A stretch of DNA of 64,000 bases from Azomonas tarimensis (lineage in GTDB: Bacteria; Pseudomonadota; Gammaproteobacteria; Pseudomonadales; Pseudomonadaceae). Position numbers and translations under genes: made by a program. Positions within the stretch are counted from its first letter, which is position 1. The number at the start of each line of letters is the position of its first letter. Under the pieces are notes generated by a model. The model was not told the DNA's origin and did no database searches. It saw only the letters and a program-made list of their open reading frames with translations. Of the stretch, positions 1 to 9,878 are shown in pieces. Location of the stretch: assembly GCF_042648805.1 (NCBI RefSeq), contig NZ_JBHRXZ010000022.1:868001-932000 (forward strand), in the 5' to 3' direction.

Positions 1-2190
1 CGTCCGCTGGGCCAGCCGCTCGACCGGGTCGACGGCCCGCTCAAGGTTACCGGCCAGGCACGCTATGCCGCCGAATTCCATCAACCGGGCATGCTCTACG
101 GCAGCGTGATCAGCAGTACCATCGCGCGCGGTCGGGTCCGCACCCTCGACACCCATCCCGCCGAATCCCTGCCGGGTGTCCGGCTGGTGCTGACCCACCT
201 CAACCGGCCGCCGATCGCCGGGTATGACGAGCCTTATGAGGACGCCGATGCCGCCGATGGCTCGCCGTTCCGCCCGCTGTACAACGACCGGGTACTCTAC
301 AGCGGCCAGCCGCTGGCACTGGTGGTGGCCGACAGCGAGGAACTGGCGCGCTATGCCGGGTCGCTCATCCGTATCGACTATGAGCAAGGCGAGCACCAGA
401 CCGATCTTTCGCTGGTGCTGGCTGAGGCCCACGAGGCGCCCGCCGAGCTGCCGCCGGCCCGTGGGGACGCCGAAAGTGCCCTGCGCAACGCCCCGGTGCG
501 CCTCGAGCCGCAGTACGAAACGGCCGCCGAACACCACAACCCCATGGAGATGCACGCCTCGACCGTGTTCTACCAGGTGGACGGCAGCCTGGTGGTGCAC
601 GACAAGACCCAGGGTGTGCAGAATTGCCAGCGCTACCTGGAAGAAGTGTTCGACCTGAAAGGACAGGTGCGGGTGCTCTCGCCCTATGTAGGGGGCGCCT
701 TTGGCTCTGGCCTGCGCCCGCAATACCAGTTGCCGCTGGCGGTGATGGCGGCGCTCAAGCTCAAGCATTCGGTGCGGGTGGTGCTCAGCCGCCAGCAGAT
801 GTTCACCTTCGGCTACCGTCCGCGAACCCTGCAGCGACTGGCGCTCGGTGCTTCCGCCGAGGGGCGCCTGGAAGCCATCACCCACCATGCCATCGGCCAG
901 ACCTCGCGCTTCGAGGACTTCACCGAGCACGAGGTGGAGTGGTCCGGCATGCTCTATCGCTGCGACAACGTCCAGTTGGGCTACCGGCTGGCACCGCTGG
1001 ACGTCTACACGCCGCTGGACATGCGTGCGCCGGGAGCGACCATTGGCGTCTACGCCCTGGAGTGCGCCATGGACGAGCTGGCCCATGCCGCCGGGGTGGA
1101 TCCGCTGGAGTTACGCCTGCGCAACTACAGCGACCTGAACGGCAATACCGGCAAGCCCTATTCGAGCAAGGCGCTGCGTGAGTGCTACGCCCAGGGCGCC
1201 GCGCGCTTTGGCTGGACAGACCGCGCCGCGGCGCCGCGCAGCCTGCGCGACGGACAGGAACTGATCGGCATGGGCATGGCCACCGGTGTCTGGGAAGCCA
1301 TGGTGATGCCGGCCAGCGCCAAGGCCTGTCTCGAGGAAAACGGGCGGCTGGTGGTCAGCAGCGCCACCGCCGACATGGGCACCGGCACCTACACGGTGAT
1401 GACCCAGATCGCCGCCGACGCCATGGGGCTGCCGATGGAGCAGGTGGAGTTTCGCCTGGGCGACTCGAACCTGTCACAGGCACCGCTCTCCGGTGGTTCG
1501 GCGACGGTGTCTTCGGTTGGCAGCGCCGTGCTCAAGGCTTGCGAGCTGTTGCAGCAGCGAATCCTCGATGCGGCCCAGCAGTCGCCGGCCTCGCCTTTCA
1601 CCGGGCTCGGCCTCGAGCAGGTGGGCTTTGACGGCGGCGAACTCTTCGTCCGCAGCAACCCGCAGACGCGCGCGTCCCTCGGCCAGGTGGTGCAGGTAGC
1701 GGGACATCTGGAGGCCGAGGCCAGCTTCGAGGCCGGCGAGGCGCGTGATGACTGGTCCACCTCGACCCACTCGGCGGTCTTCGTCGAAGTCCGCGTGGAC
1801 GAGGCGCTGGGCACCATCAGGGTCAGCCGGGTGGTCAGTGCCGTTGCCGCCGGAAAGGTGGTCAATCCCAAGACTGCGGCCAACCAAATCATGGGTGGCG
1901 TGGTCTGGGGCATCGGTCAGGCGCTGCACGAGGAGACATTGATCGACCACAACCTCGGGCGCTACATGAACCACAACCTGTCCGAGTACCATATCCCGGT
2001 CAACGCGGACATTCCGGACATGGAGGTGTTCTTCGTCGAAGAGCAGGACGATGTGGTCAACCCGCTGGGCTCCAAGGGCGTCGGGGAGATCGGCATCGTC
2101 GGGGTCGCCGCGGCGGTGGCCAATGCCATCTTCAACGCGACAGGCACGCGGGTCCGGGATCTGCCGATCACCCTGGACAAGCTGCTCTAG
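1..2190 (+). CDS. Xanthine dehydrogenase family molybdopterin-binding subunit, PaoC-like (5' end outside window)
   Basis: Large molybdenum-cofactor subunit of a three-subunit aldehyde or xanthine oxidoreductase, which hydroxylates an aldehyde or heterocycle at the Mo centre and passes electrons to FAD and 2Fe-2S subunits. The reading frame is open from base 1: the first codons read RPLGQPLDRVDGPLKVTG, the usual family N-terminus, so the gene starts upstream of the window. The cofactor-binding glycine motif GGAFGSG lies near codon 230, and KGVGEIG near codon 692-698 carries the conserved catalytic Glu (codon 696). The C-terminus VRDLPITLDKLL resembles E. coli PaoC. The FAD and iron-sulfur subunits would be expected upstream. 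The natural substrate cannot be told from sequence; an aldehyde is the likeliest guess. Confidence 0.9.
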   Translation, partial: RPLGQPLDRVDGPLKVTGQARYAAEFHQPGMLYGSVISSTIARGRVRTLDTHPAESLPGVRLVLTHLNRPPIAGYDEPYEDADAADGSPFRPLYNDRVLYSGQPLALVVADSEELARYAGSLIRIDYEQGEHQTDLSLVLAEAHEAPAELPPARGDAESALRNAPVRLEPQYETAAEHHNPMEMHASTVFYQVDGSLVVHDKTQGVQNCQRYLEEVFDLKGQVRVLSPYVGGAFGSGLRPQYQLPLAVMAALKLKHSVRVVLSRQQMFTFGYRPRTLQRLALGASAEGRLEAITHHAIGQTSRFEDFTEHEVEWSGMLYRCDNVQLGYRLAPLDVYTPLDMRAPGATIGVYALECAMDELAHAAGVDPLELRLRNYSDLNGNTGKPYSSKALRECYAQGAARFGWTDRAAAPRSLRDGQELIGMGMATGVWEAMVMPASAKACLEENGRLVVSSATADMGTGTYTVMTQIAADAMGLPMEQVEFRLGDSNLSQAPLSGGSATVSSVGSAVLKACELLQQRILDAAQQSPASPFTGLGLEQVGFDGGELFVRSNPQTRASLGQVVQVAGHLEAEASFEAGEARDDWSTSTHSAVFVEVRVDEALGTIRVSRVVSAVAAGKVVNPKTAANQIMGGVVWGIGQALHEETLIDHNLGRYMNHNLSEYHIPVNADIPDMEVFFVEEQDDVVNPLGSKGVGEIGIVGVAAAVANAIFNATGTRVRDLPITLDKLL

Positions 2191-2298
2191 GGTCTGTTGC
2201 CGTTTCGTCGCGAGCCGCGTTGCAGCGGCAAATGGCGCCAGGTCGGGCGGCGTTCCGCAGGCTCCGGCGCGGCCACGAACGAAATGGCAACAGCCCCT
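2191..2298. repeat. Short element with imperfect terminal inverted repeats
   Basis: Directly after the molybdopterin subunit stop codon, CTGTTGCCGTTTCGT (2194-2208) pairs with ACGAAATGGCAACAG (2279-2293) with one mismatch, enclosing about 70 bases of very GC-rich sequence. It has no coding potential of its own. It looks like a non-autonomous intergenic repeat of the MITE/REP kind, or a large hairpin between two convergent genes. Copy number cannot be judged from this window, where I see only one copy. Confidence 0.45.
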
Positions 2299-2356
2299 AG
2301 CACGGACGCGCGGACAGGAGGCCGGCGGCGCTGCGAAGCGGCCGCCGGGCCTCGGC

Positions 2357-3487
2357 TCACCGCTGCCGGGTGGCCTTGAGCACCACGAACTTGGGTGTCG
2401 CCGCCACCTGTTCGCAATTGCCGAACAGGCGCTTGAGCTTGGCGTGGTAACCCAGGTGGCGGTTGCCGACGATCCACAGCTCGCCACCCCGGGTGAGCGC
2501 GGCATAGGCTTGCAGGAACATGCGCCAGGCGAGGAAATCGCCGACTACCTGCTGCTGGTGGAATGGCGGGTTGCACAGCACCAGGTCCAGCGATGCGGCG
2601 GGCTGCTCGGCGAAGCCATCGCCGGCGCGGATGTCGGCCGGGCGCCCGCCATGGACCGCCTGCCAGTTTTCCCGCGCCGACTGCACCGCCATGTAGGACT
2701 CGTCCACCAGGGTCAGCTCGGCCTGTGGATTGCCCTGCGCGTAGACGATGCCCAGCACGCCGTTGCCGCAGCCCAGATCTCCCACCCGCAACGCGCCGAG
2801 GGCCTTTGGCAGATGTGGCACGAAGGCCCGGGTGCCGATATCCAGCCCTTCCCGGCAGAACAGATTGGCATGATTGACCAGTTCGATGGCCGGTTGCTCC
2901 AGCCGGTAACGGGTCGGGTAGGGAGACACCACGGCGGGCCTGGGCACTGGCGTGGCAGACAGCAGGCGGGCCTTTTTCACCGCCAGCGAGGCTTGCACCG
3001 GGCCGATATGCCGCTCCAGCAGATCGCCCGCGCTACGGGGCAGGTGCTTGACCATTCCCGCGGCGATCACCCGGGCCCCGGCGGCCAGCCGTCCATGCAG
3101 GCGGATCAGTTGCTCTTCAAGCAGCGCCAGGGTCTTGGGAATGCGGATCAGCACCAGGTCGAAGGGGCCCTCGGGCACCTCGCTGGCAGGCACGAAGCGC
3201 ACCTGCTCCGGGGCGATTTCGTGGCGCGCCAGGTTGCGCTGCAGGGCCAGATGGCCGAGGTGCGAGTCGCCGCTGCTGGTCACCCGGGCGTGGCGGGCCA
3301 GGGAGCAGGCGAGGGCGCCGAAGCCATCATTCAACACCAGCACCTCATGGCCGAGGTCGAGGCCAAGGCCGTGCAGGTGGTCGAGCAGGTACTCATCCGC
3401 GGCGTCAAAGGCCTGCAAGGGCTCGTTGGGCTGTTCGGGATGACGAACCAGATCCAGGCGGGCAAAGGGCGTTTCGAGAATGGGCAT
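2357..3487 (-). CDS. rlmG: 23S rRNA (guanine-N2) methyltransferase RlmG
   Basis: S-adenosylmethionine-dependent methyltransferase of the RsmC/RlmG family; in E. coli RlmG makes m2G1835 in 23S rRNA. The 376-residue protein matches the usual length (378 in E. coli) and starts MPILETPFARLDLVRH. It has the duplicated Rossmann layout of the family: a degenerate N-terminal methyltransferase-like domain, then an active C-terminal domain with a glycine-rich SAM loop (LGCGNGVLG) and the catalytic NPPFH motif near residue 305. The same frame stays open far upstream, over the divergent reductase gene; the ATG at 3487 is chosen because it is the conserved N-terminus. It is convergent with the molybdopterin gene and divergent from fpr. 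Confidence 0.92.
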   Translation of the reverse strand: MPILETPFARLDLVRHPEQPNEPLQAFDAADEYLLDHLHGLGLDLGHEVLVLNDGFGALACSLARHARVTSSGDSHLGHLALQRNLARHEIAPEQVRFVPASEVPEGPFDLVLIRIPKTLALLEEQLIRLHGRLAAGARVIAAGMVKHLPRSAGDLLERHIGPVQASLAVKKARLLSATPVPRPAVVSPYPTRYRLEQPAIELVNHANLFCREGLDIGTRAFVPHLPKALGALRVGDLGCGNGVLGIVYAQGNPQAELTLVDESYMAVQSARENWQAVHGGRPADIRAGDGFAEQPAASLDLVLCNPPFHQQQVVGDFLAWRMFLQAYAALTRGGELWIVGNRHLGYHAKLKRLFGNCEQVAATPKFVVLKATRQR

Positions 3488-3580
3488 GGAAACTGGCGGT
3501 GGCCCGCGGCGTCGGAATGAGGTATCGAGATCATCAGCGTCCGGCGGCAAGGCCGGCGCGGCGACAAGGGGACACGAAGT

Positions 3581-4357
3581 ATGACCGCCAGCGACGAGAA
3601 GTTCACCTGCCAGCGATTGCTCGAGGTGCATACGCTGACCTCCAGCCTTTTCACCCTGCGTACCACGCGCGATCCAGGCTTTCGCTTCACTGCCGGGCAG
3701 TTCGCCCGTCTCGGGGTGCAGAAGGCCGACGGCAGTCTTGTCTGGCGGGCCTATTCGATGGTGTCGGCGCCGCACGACGACTTTCTCGAGTTCTTTTCCA
3801 TCGTGGTGCCAGGCGGCGAGTTTACTGGCGAGCTGGCCCGCTTGCGGCCGGGCGCCGAACTGCGGGTGGATCGCCAGGCGTTCGGCTTCCTGACCCTGGA
3901 CCGCTTTGCCGACGGCCGAGATCTCTGGCTGCTGGCCACCGGGACCGGACTGGCGCCCTTTCTCTCGATCCTGCAGGGCTTCGAGGCCTGGGAGCGCTTC
4001 GAACGCATCTTCCTGATCTACAGCGCACGCGAGGCCAGAGAGCTTGCCTACCAGTCGCTCATCGCCGAGTTGCCCGAACGCGACTACCTGGAGGAACTTG
4101 GACGCAAGCTGCATTACATCCCCGTGGTCACCCGCGAGCAGGTGCCGGGCGCGCTCAACGGGCGCATCACCTCGCTGATCAGCAGCGGCGAGCTGGAGCG
4201 CGCGGCGGGTGCCGAGCTTGAGCCTGAGCACTCACGCATCATGCTCTGCGGCAATCCGCAGATGATCGAGGACACCCGCCAGCTCCTGAAGGCCCGCGGC
4301 CTCAACCTGGCACTGACCCGGCGGCCGGGCCAGGTCGCGGTGGAAAACTACTGGTAG
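3581..4357 (+). CDS. fpr: Ferredoxin/flavodoxin--NADP+ reductase (bacterial type)
   Basis: FAD-containing reductase that moves electrons between NADPH and ferredoxin or flavodoxin, supporting oxidative-stress defence and iron-sulfur metabolism. The 258-residue protein has the FAD-binding RAYSMVS motif (about residue 53), the NADP-binding GTGLAPFLS (about 124), MLCGNPQM near the C-terminus and a terminal aromatic residue (VENYW). That C-terminus resembles E. coli Fpr (EHYW) and differs from the FprA type of pseudomonads, so this is probably the second paralogue, which in P. aeruginosa sits beside mscL and katB. It is transcribed divergently from rlmG across 93 bases. No SoxR or other operator was recognised there. 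Confidence 0.92.
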   Translation: MTASDEKFTCQRLLEVHTLTSSLFTLRTTRDPGFRFTAGQFARLGVQKADGSLVWRAYSMVSAPHDDFLEFFSIVVPGGEFTGELARLRPGAELRVDRQAFGFLTLDRFADGRDLWLLATGTGLAPFLSILQGFEAWERFERIFLIYSAREARELAYQSLIAELPERDYLEELGRKLHYIPVVTREQVPGALNGRITSLISSGELERAAGAELEPEHSRIMLCGNPQMIEDTRQLLKARGLNLALTRRPGQVAVENYW

Positions 4358-4450
4358 GCGGGCGGCGTCTGGAACTTCGCCGCGCCGGAGCGGACCGACA
4401 GTTAAATCACCCGGCGTCGCAAACGCGCCGCCGCCGGCAGGAGAGTAAGG

Positions 4451-4954
4451 ATGATCATCTTGGTGATGGGCGTCTCGGGCAGCGGCAAGACCACCATTGG
4501 CGAGGCCCTCGCCGCGCGCCTGGGCTGGGGTTTTTCCGACGCGGACGGGTTCCATTCGGCCGAAAACAAGGCGCGCATGGCACAGGGTATCGCCCTGACC
4601 GACGAGGACCGCTGGCCCTGGCTCGAGGCCATCCATCAGGCGATGAAAGAACGGCAGCGAGAGGGGCGCGACCACATCTTCGCCTGTTCGGCGCTCAAGC
4701 GGGTGTATCGCGAGCTGCTGCGGGAAAACGTGCCCGAGGTGTGCATGGTCTACCTGGCCGGCTCCGCCGAGCTGCTGGCCGAGCGGCTGAATCACCGTCG
4801 CGGGCATTTCTTCGCGCCGCAACTGCTCGCCGACCAGCTCGCCGTGCTGGAACCGCCAACCGCCGATGAAGCGCTGATCGCCGATATCCGCCAGACGCCG
4901 GAGCAGATCGTCGAACACATTGTCAGTGCGCTGGATATCGAGCGGCACTCCTAG
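4451..4954 (+). CDS. gntK: Gluconokinase
   Basis: Phosphorylates D-gluconate to 6-phosphogluconate with ATP, feeding the Entner-Doudoroff pathway. The 167-residue protein has a P-loop at its very start (GVSGSGKTT, about residues 7-15), the family DADGFHSAENKARMAQGIALT stretch just after it (only partly quoted in other gluconokinases from memory), and CSALKRVYR in the middle, all typical of GntK/IdnK. Length fits the thermoresistant gluconokinase family (about 165-175 residues). A ribosome-binding site (CAGGAGAGTAAGG) precedes the ATG. No gluconate permease or GntR regulator is adjacent in this window. Confidence 0.93.
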   Translation: MIILVMGVSGSGKTTIGEALAARLGWGFSDADGFHSAENKARMAQGIALTDEDRWPWLEAIHQAMKERQREGRDHIFACSALKRVYRELLRENVPEVCMVYLAGSAELLAERLNHRRGHFFAPQLLADQLAVLEPPTADEALIADIRQTPEQIVEHIVSALDIERHS

Positions 4955-4966
4955 TCGGCTGGCCCG

Positions 4967-5410
4967 TCAGAGCAACAGGCGCATGGGCACCATGCCTGAG
5001 AGGTAGAACCCGTGGCGCAGATAGAAATGCTGGGCCGCTTCGTTGTCCCGGTCGGTCAGCAGGGTGATGCGCTTGCAGCCGCGGCTGCGCGCATGCTCCA
5101 CCGCCGCTTCGAGCAGGTGCGAACCCAGCCCGGCGCCACGCATGCGCAGCGACACCACCAGGTCCTCCAGCACCGCCACGGGTTCGCCGAGCGCGGTGGA
5201 CACGGTGTAGAGCAGGTTGACCATGCCCACCGCGACGCCCTCGCGCCGTCCCACCAGAATCGAGCCGATCTCCGGATTGGCGATGATGCGTGCCAGGCCG
5301 CGTCGCTGCGCTTCGGTGTCGGGCTGGAATTCGGTCTCCTGGGCGAACAGCTGCGCCAGCAGCTCGATCAGCTCGGGAATGTCCTCGGGGGCGGCAAGGC
5401 TTATTTCCAT
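4967..5410 (-). CDS. GNAT family N-acetyltransferase
   Basis: Predicted acetyl-CoA-dependent N-acetyltransferase of 147 residues; the acceptor is unknown. The acetyl-CoA-binding loop is the run RMRGAGLGSHLLEAA near residues 91-105 (Q/RxxGxG/A pattern), preceded by the beta-strand VAVLEDLVVS. The C-terminal DRDNEAAQHFYLRHGF is the usual GNAT motif B with a Tyr near the thiolate. I choose the ATG at 5410 (MEISLAAPEDIPEL) over an in-frame TTG at 5428, because GTGGGA lies a fitting distance upstream of the ATG. It is convergent with gntK across 12 bases and stands alone on its strand. Confidence 0.85.
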   Translation of the reverse strand: MEISLAAPEDIPELIELLAQLFAQETEFQPDTEAQRRGLARIIANPEIGSILVGRREGVAVGMVNLLYTVSTALGEPVAVLEDLVVSLRMRGAGLGSHLLEAAVEHARSRGCKRITLLTDRDNEAAQHFYLRHGFYLSGMVPMRLLL

Positions 5411-5550
5411 GGTGGCGTTTTCCCACAAGGGAGGGCGGGCGCCTAGCGTATCGCTCGTTCAGTGTGACGAATAGCCCCATCGGGCGTGTCGAGGCGCCAC
5501 CTGCCATGCGATCATGCCGGCGCCTCAATAGCCATTCAGGAAGTAAGGCC

Positions 5551-5853
5551 ATGTGCAGCACAGCGACAGGCACCATCCGCCATTTCACCACCTACAGCGG
5601 TGTGCGCCTGCCGCTGAAACTGGTCAACGAGATCCCCGAAGGCGGTCTCGATAACCGCAACACCTTCTTTCGCGGGGCATTCGACGAACAGGATCGGCTA
5701 CTGGTGCTGGAGAAGATCGTCTATGCCGAGCTGGAACTGAAGCATGTCTACAGCTACCACCCCAGCGGGGCGCTCAGGCAGGCACAAATCACCGATGCGG
5801 ATGGGGAGACATCGGTGCTGGTGTTCGATGAAGCTGGGAACGTGCTTCGCTGA
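5551..5853 (+). CDS. Small conserved-looking hypothetical protein (possibly DUF6156 type)
   Basis: A 100-residue protein starting MCSTATGTIRHFTTYSGVRL, with GGAAGTAAGG just upstream of the ATG as ribosome-binding site. It has no signal peptide or membrane segment and reads as a small soluble beta-rich domain, with YHPSGALRQAQI and VFDEAGNVLR repeats resembling antitoxin or WD/YD-type beta turns. I recall similar short proteins in other pseudomonads and think they are grouped as DUF6156, but this is from memory and unverified. Its function is unknown. It is followed by a strong hairpin and a convergent ettA. Confidence 0.7.
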   Translation: MCSTATGTIRHFTTYSGVRLPLKLVNEIPEGGLDNRNTFFRGAFDEQDRLLVLEKIVYAELELKHVYSYHPSGALRQAQITDADGETSVLVFDEAGNVLR

Positions 5854-5888
5854 AAGCGCTTCTGGCGGGAGGGGCGCTGGAGGTGGAG

Positions 5889-5930
5889 GCTGGACGAAAA
5901 GCGCATCCGTAAGCGTCTTTTCGTCCAGCC
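5889..5930. terminator. Bidirectional hairpin terminator between the DUF gene and ettA
   Basis: GGCTGGACGAAAAG (from 5889) pairs with CTTTTCGTCCAGCC (to 5930) around a short loop. The A-rich and T-rich parts of the stem suit termination from both sides, which fits the convergent arrangement of the 5551 gene and ettA. Confidence 0.65.
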
Positions 5931-5943
5931 CCGGCCCAGGCCG

Positions 5944-7605
<1,662 letters not shown>

Positions 7606-7891
7606 GTGAACGGATGTCCTGACTTGAAGGGGGGTGGAGAAGGCAACTGGGCAGGCCTCCAGAACGCGGCAAAACTACCCGATTGCCGGTGCCAGGGCAA
7701 ACCGCCGGGCACAGGTCCGAGCGCCGGCTTTGGTGGCTTCGGGCGCGCGCGGCGGGGCTTGCCGCCAGTCATCGTGCAGTGGACGACCATGAGCGTTTCG
7801 CGCCTGGGCGTGACCCGCTTTCATATCGCGCGGCGTGTCGATGAGGTAAAATATCGGGCTTTCTCCCGCCAGCTCCTCCAGGTGACCGTCC

Positions 7892-9145
7892 ATGTTCAGC
7901 CGTGATTTGACCCTTGCCAAGTTCGATGCCGACCTCTTCGCCGCGATGCAGCAGGAAGAAAAGCGTCAGGAAGACCATATCGAACTGATCGCTTCGGAAA
8001 ACTACACCAGCCCGGCAGTGATGGAAGCCCAGGGCAGCGTGCTGACTAACAAGTACGCCGAAGGCTATCCGGGCAAGCGTTACTACGGCGGCTGCGAGTT
8101 CGTCGACATCGTCGAGCAACTGGCCATCGACCGTGCCAAGGAGCTGTTCGGCGCCGATTACGCCAACGTCCAGCCGCACGCCGGTTCCCAGGCCAACAGC
8201 GCGGTCTTCCAGGCGCTGGTCAAGCCCGGCGACACCGTGCTCGGCATGAGCCTGGCCCACGGCGGCCACCTGACCCACGGCGCCTCCGTCAACTTCTCCG
8301 GCAAGATCTACAACGCGGTGCAGTACGGCATCAACGATGACGGCCTTATCGACTATGACCAGGTCGAGCGCCTGGCTGTCGAGCATCAGCCGAAGATGAT
8401 CATCGCCGGCTTCTCGGCCTACTCCCAGGTGCTGGATTTCGCCCGCTTCCGCGAGATCGCCGACAAGGTCGGTGCCTACTTGTTCGTCGACATGGCCCAC
8501 GTGGCCGGCCTGGTCGCTGCTGGCGTCTACCCGAACCCGGTGCCCTTCGCCGACGTGGTCACCACCACCACCCACAAGACCCTGCGTGGCCCGCGCAGCG
8601 GCCTGATCCTCGCCCGCAAGAACGAGGAGATCGAGAAGAAGCTGAACTCCGCGGTCTTCCCGGGCGGCCAGGGCGGCCCGCTGATGCATGTGATCGCGGC
8701 CAAGGCGGTGTGCTTCAAGGAAGCCATGCAGCCCGACTTCAAGGCCTACCAGCAGCAGGTGGTGAAGAACGCCCAGACCATGGCCGAGGTGTTCATCGAT
8801 CGCGGTTTCGACGTGGTCTCCGGCGGCACGCAAAACCACCTGTTCCTGCTCAGCCTGATCAAGCAGGACATCACCGGCAAGGACGCGGACGCCGCCCTGG
8901 GTCGCGCCTTCATCACCGTGAACAAGAACTCGGTGCCGAACGATCCGCGCTCGCCCTTCGTCACCTCCGGCCTGCGCATCGGCACCCCGGCAGTCACCAC
9001 CCGTGGCTTCGGCGAGACCGAGTGCCGCGAGCTGGCCGGCTGGATCTGCGACATCCTCGACAACATGGGCGACGAGTCCGTGGTCGACGCCGTGCGCGAA
9101 AAGGTCCAGGCCATCTGCGCCAAGCTGCCGGTGTACGGCAAGTAA
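7892..9145 (+). CDS. glyA: Serine hydroxymethyltransferase
   Basis: PLP enzyme interconverting serine and glycine with transfer of a one-carbon unit to tetrahydrofolate. The 417-residue protein equals the standard bacterial length. The PLP-binding lysine is in TTTTHKTLRGPRSG (Lys about residue 229), and the N-terminal ELIASENYTSPAV and YAEGYPGKRYYGG motifs are intact. The start is MFSRDLTLAKFD. Upstream, 286 bases separate it from the divergent ettA; TAAAAT at 7847-7852 could be a -10 element but no convincing -35 was found. No glycine or THF riboswitch structure was recognised. Pseudomonads often carry more than one glyA; this copy matches the one near radA. Confidence 0.97.
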   Translation: MFSRDLTLAKFDADLFAAMQQEEKRQEDHIELIASENYTSPAVMEAQGSVLTNKYAEGYPGKRYYGGCEFVDIVEQLAIDRAKELFGADYANVQPHAGSQANSAVFQALVKPGDTVLGMSLAHGGHLTHGASVNFSGKIYNAVQYGINDDGLIDYDQVERLAVEHQPKMIIAGFSAYSQVLDFARFREIADKVGAYLFVDMAHVAGLVAAGVYPNPVPFADVVTTTTHKTLRGPRSGLILARKNEEIEKKLNSAVFPGGQGGPLMHVIAAKAVCFKEAMQPDFKAYQQQVVKNAQTMAEVFIDRGFDVVSGGTQNHLFLLSLIKQDITGKDADAALGRAFITVNKNSVPNDPRSPFVTSGLRIGTPAVTTRGFGETECRELAGWICDILDNMGDESVVDAVREKVQAICAKLPVYGK

Positions 9146-9170
9146 CGGTACCGCATCCGGCTTGCAAGAG

Positions 9171-9194
9171 GCCCGCCCCGTGCGGGCTTTTTGT
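9171..9194 (+). terminator. Rho-independent terminator of glyA
   Basis: GCCCGC and GCGGGC form a 6-bp GC stem around CCCGT, followed by TTTTTGTT, 25 bases after the glyA stop codon. Confidence 0.85.
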
Positions 9195-9248
9195 TGGCTG
9201 CAGAGCCTGCCGGAACGGAGAAGGCAGGCATCGTCGCGCTGCGCGGTT

Positions 9249-9335
9249 ATGATCCGCCGCGCGGAGCGGCTGCTCGCCGAGCCCTTCGGCCCTGAATACC
9301 AGGCCTATCGGGCAGGGCTCAGGCGCTGGATCTGA
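9249..9335 (+). pseudogene. Possible remnant: C-terminal tail of an ICMT-like methyltransferase
   Basis: A 28-codon open stretch reads MIRRAERLLAEPFGPEYQAY followed by RAGLRRWI and a stop. The pattern of a basic/acidic helix, then FGxEYxxY, then RRW at the extreme C-terminus is what I know from isoprenylcysteine carboxyl methyltransferase (PEMT/ICMT) family tails. No membrane-spanning N-terminal part precedes it in this frame; the upstream codons overlap the glyA terminator. I read it as the leftover end of a deleted gene, but so short a match could be chance. Confidence 0.3.
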
Positions 9336-9399
9336 CGGAAAATCCGGGCGCGCCAGGCGGGCTCGGCTATAGTGGCGAGCGTACCGGGAGGACCCTCGA

Positions 9400-9768
9400 A
9401 TGACTGATGCATTACAAGAAGACCGCCGTCGTTTCCAGCGCATCGCCTTCGATGCCCAGACCGAACTGGCCCAGGGCGAGAGGAGCTGGCCAGTCCAGCT
9501 TCACGATCTCTCCCTCAAGGGCTTGCTGGTCTCGCGGCCGAGTGATTGGCAGGCGTCAGAGCAAGAGCCGCTCTGGGCGCGCATCCGGCTTTCGCATGAG
9601 GTCGTGGTGAACATGGAGGTGGCTCCGGCGCATGTCAAGAAGGACCAGCTCGGGCTGGTCTGCCAACACATCGACCTGGACTCGATCAGTCACCTGCGGC
9701 GCCTGGTGGAGCTCAACATCGGCGATACCCAGCTGCTCGAACGCGAACTGGCGGCGCTGGGAGGCTGA
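9400..9768 (+). CDS. mapZ: PilZ domain c-di-GMP receptor, MapZ-like
   Basis: Single-domain PilZ protein of 122 residues. The c-di-GMP-binding RxxxR motif is RRFQR (Arg10-Arg14) and the second motif D-x-S-x-x-G is DLSLKG (Asp36-Gly41). Overall length and the C-terminal QHIDLDSISHLRRLVELN stretch match P. aeruginosa MapZ (PA4608). That protein, when loaded with c-di-GMP, binds the methyltransferase CheR1 and inhibits chemoreceptor methylation, altering flagellar switching. Its position next to radA is the same as in P. aeruginosa. The partner CheR is not in this window; the CheB-CheR hybrid at 52-56 kb is a different type of protein. Confidence 0.9.
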   Translation: MTDALQEDRRRFQRIAFDAQTELAQGERSWPVQLHDLSLKGLLVSRPSDWQASEQEPLWARIRLSHEVVVNMEVAPAHVKKDQLGLVCQHIDLDSISHLRRLVELNIGDTQLLERELAALGG

Positions 9769-9831
9769 TGCACGAGCAAGGTTGTCGGGTTACGCCCTCG
9801 GCCAGCCCGCCCCGCAGGATACGGCCGAGCC

Positions 9832-9865
9832 GTAGGTCGGATTAGCGCAGCGTAATCCGACCTGC
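9832..9865. repeat. Solitary palindromic intergenic repeat (same core as the 43.7-44.2 kb array)
   Basis: GTAGGTCGGATTA and TAATCCGACCTGC flank a short GCGCAGCG centre, making a near-perfect palindrome. The same outer sequence is the core of the 73-bp tandem array at 43772-44176. It lies between mapZ and the radA stop codon (convergent genes), where it may also act as a terminator. Confidence 0.75.
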
Positions 9866-9878
9866 CAGCGCCGTTGAT

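Noticed and set aside
2357..4231. A longer 624-codon version of the rlmG frame
   Set aside because: The extra N-terminal part lies opposite the fpr gene and has no similarity to the RlmG family; the ATG at 3487 gives the standard N-terminus and length.
7606..7891. Riboswitch or leader RNA ahead of glyA
   Set aside because: No glycine, THF or SAM aptamer core could be recognised in this 286-base divergent region; only a possible TAAAAT at 7847 was seen.
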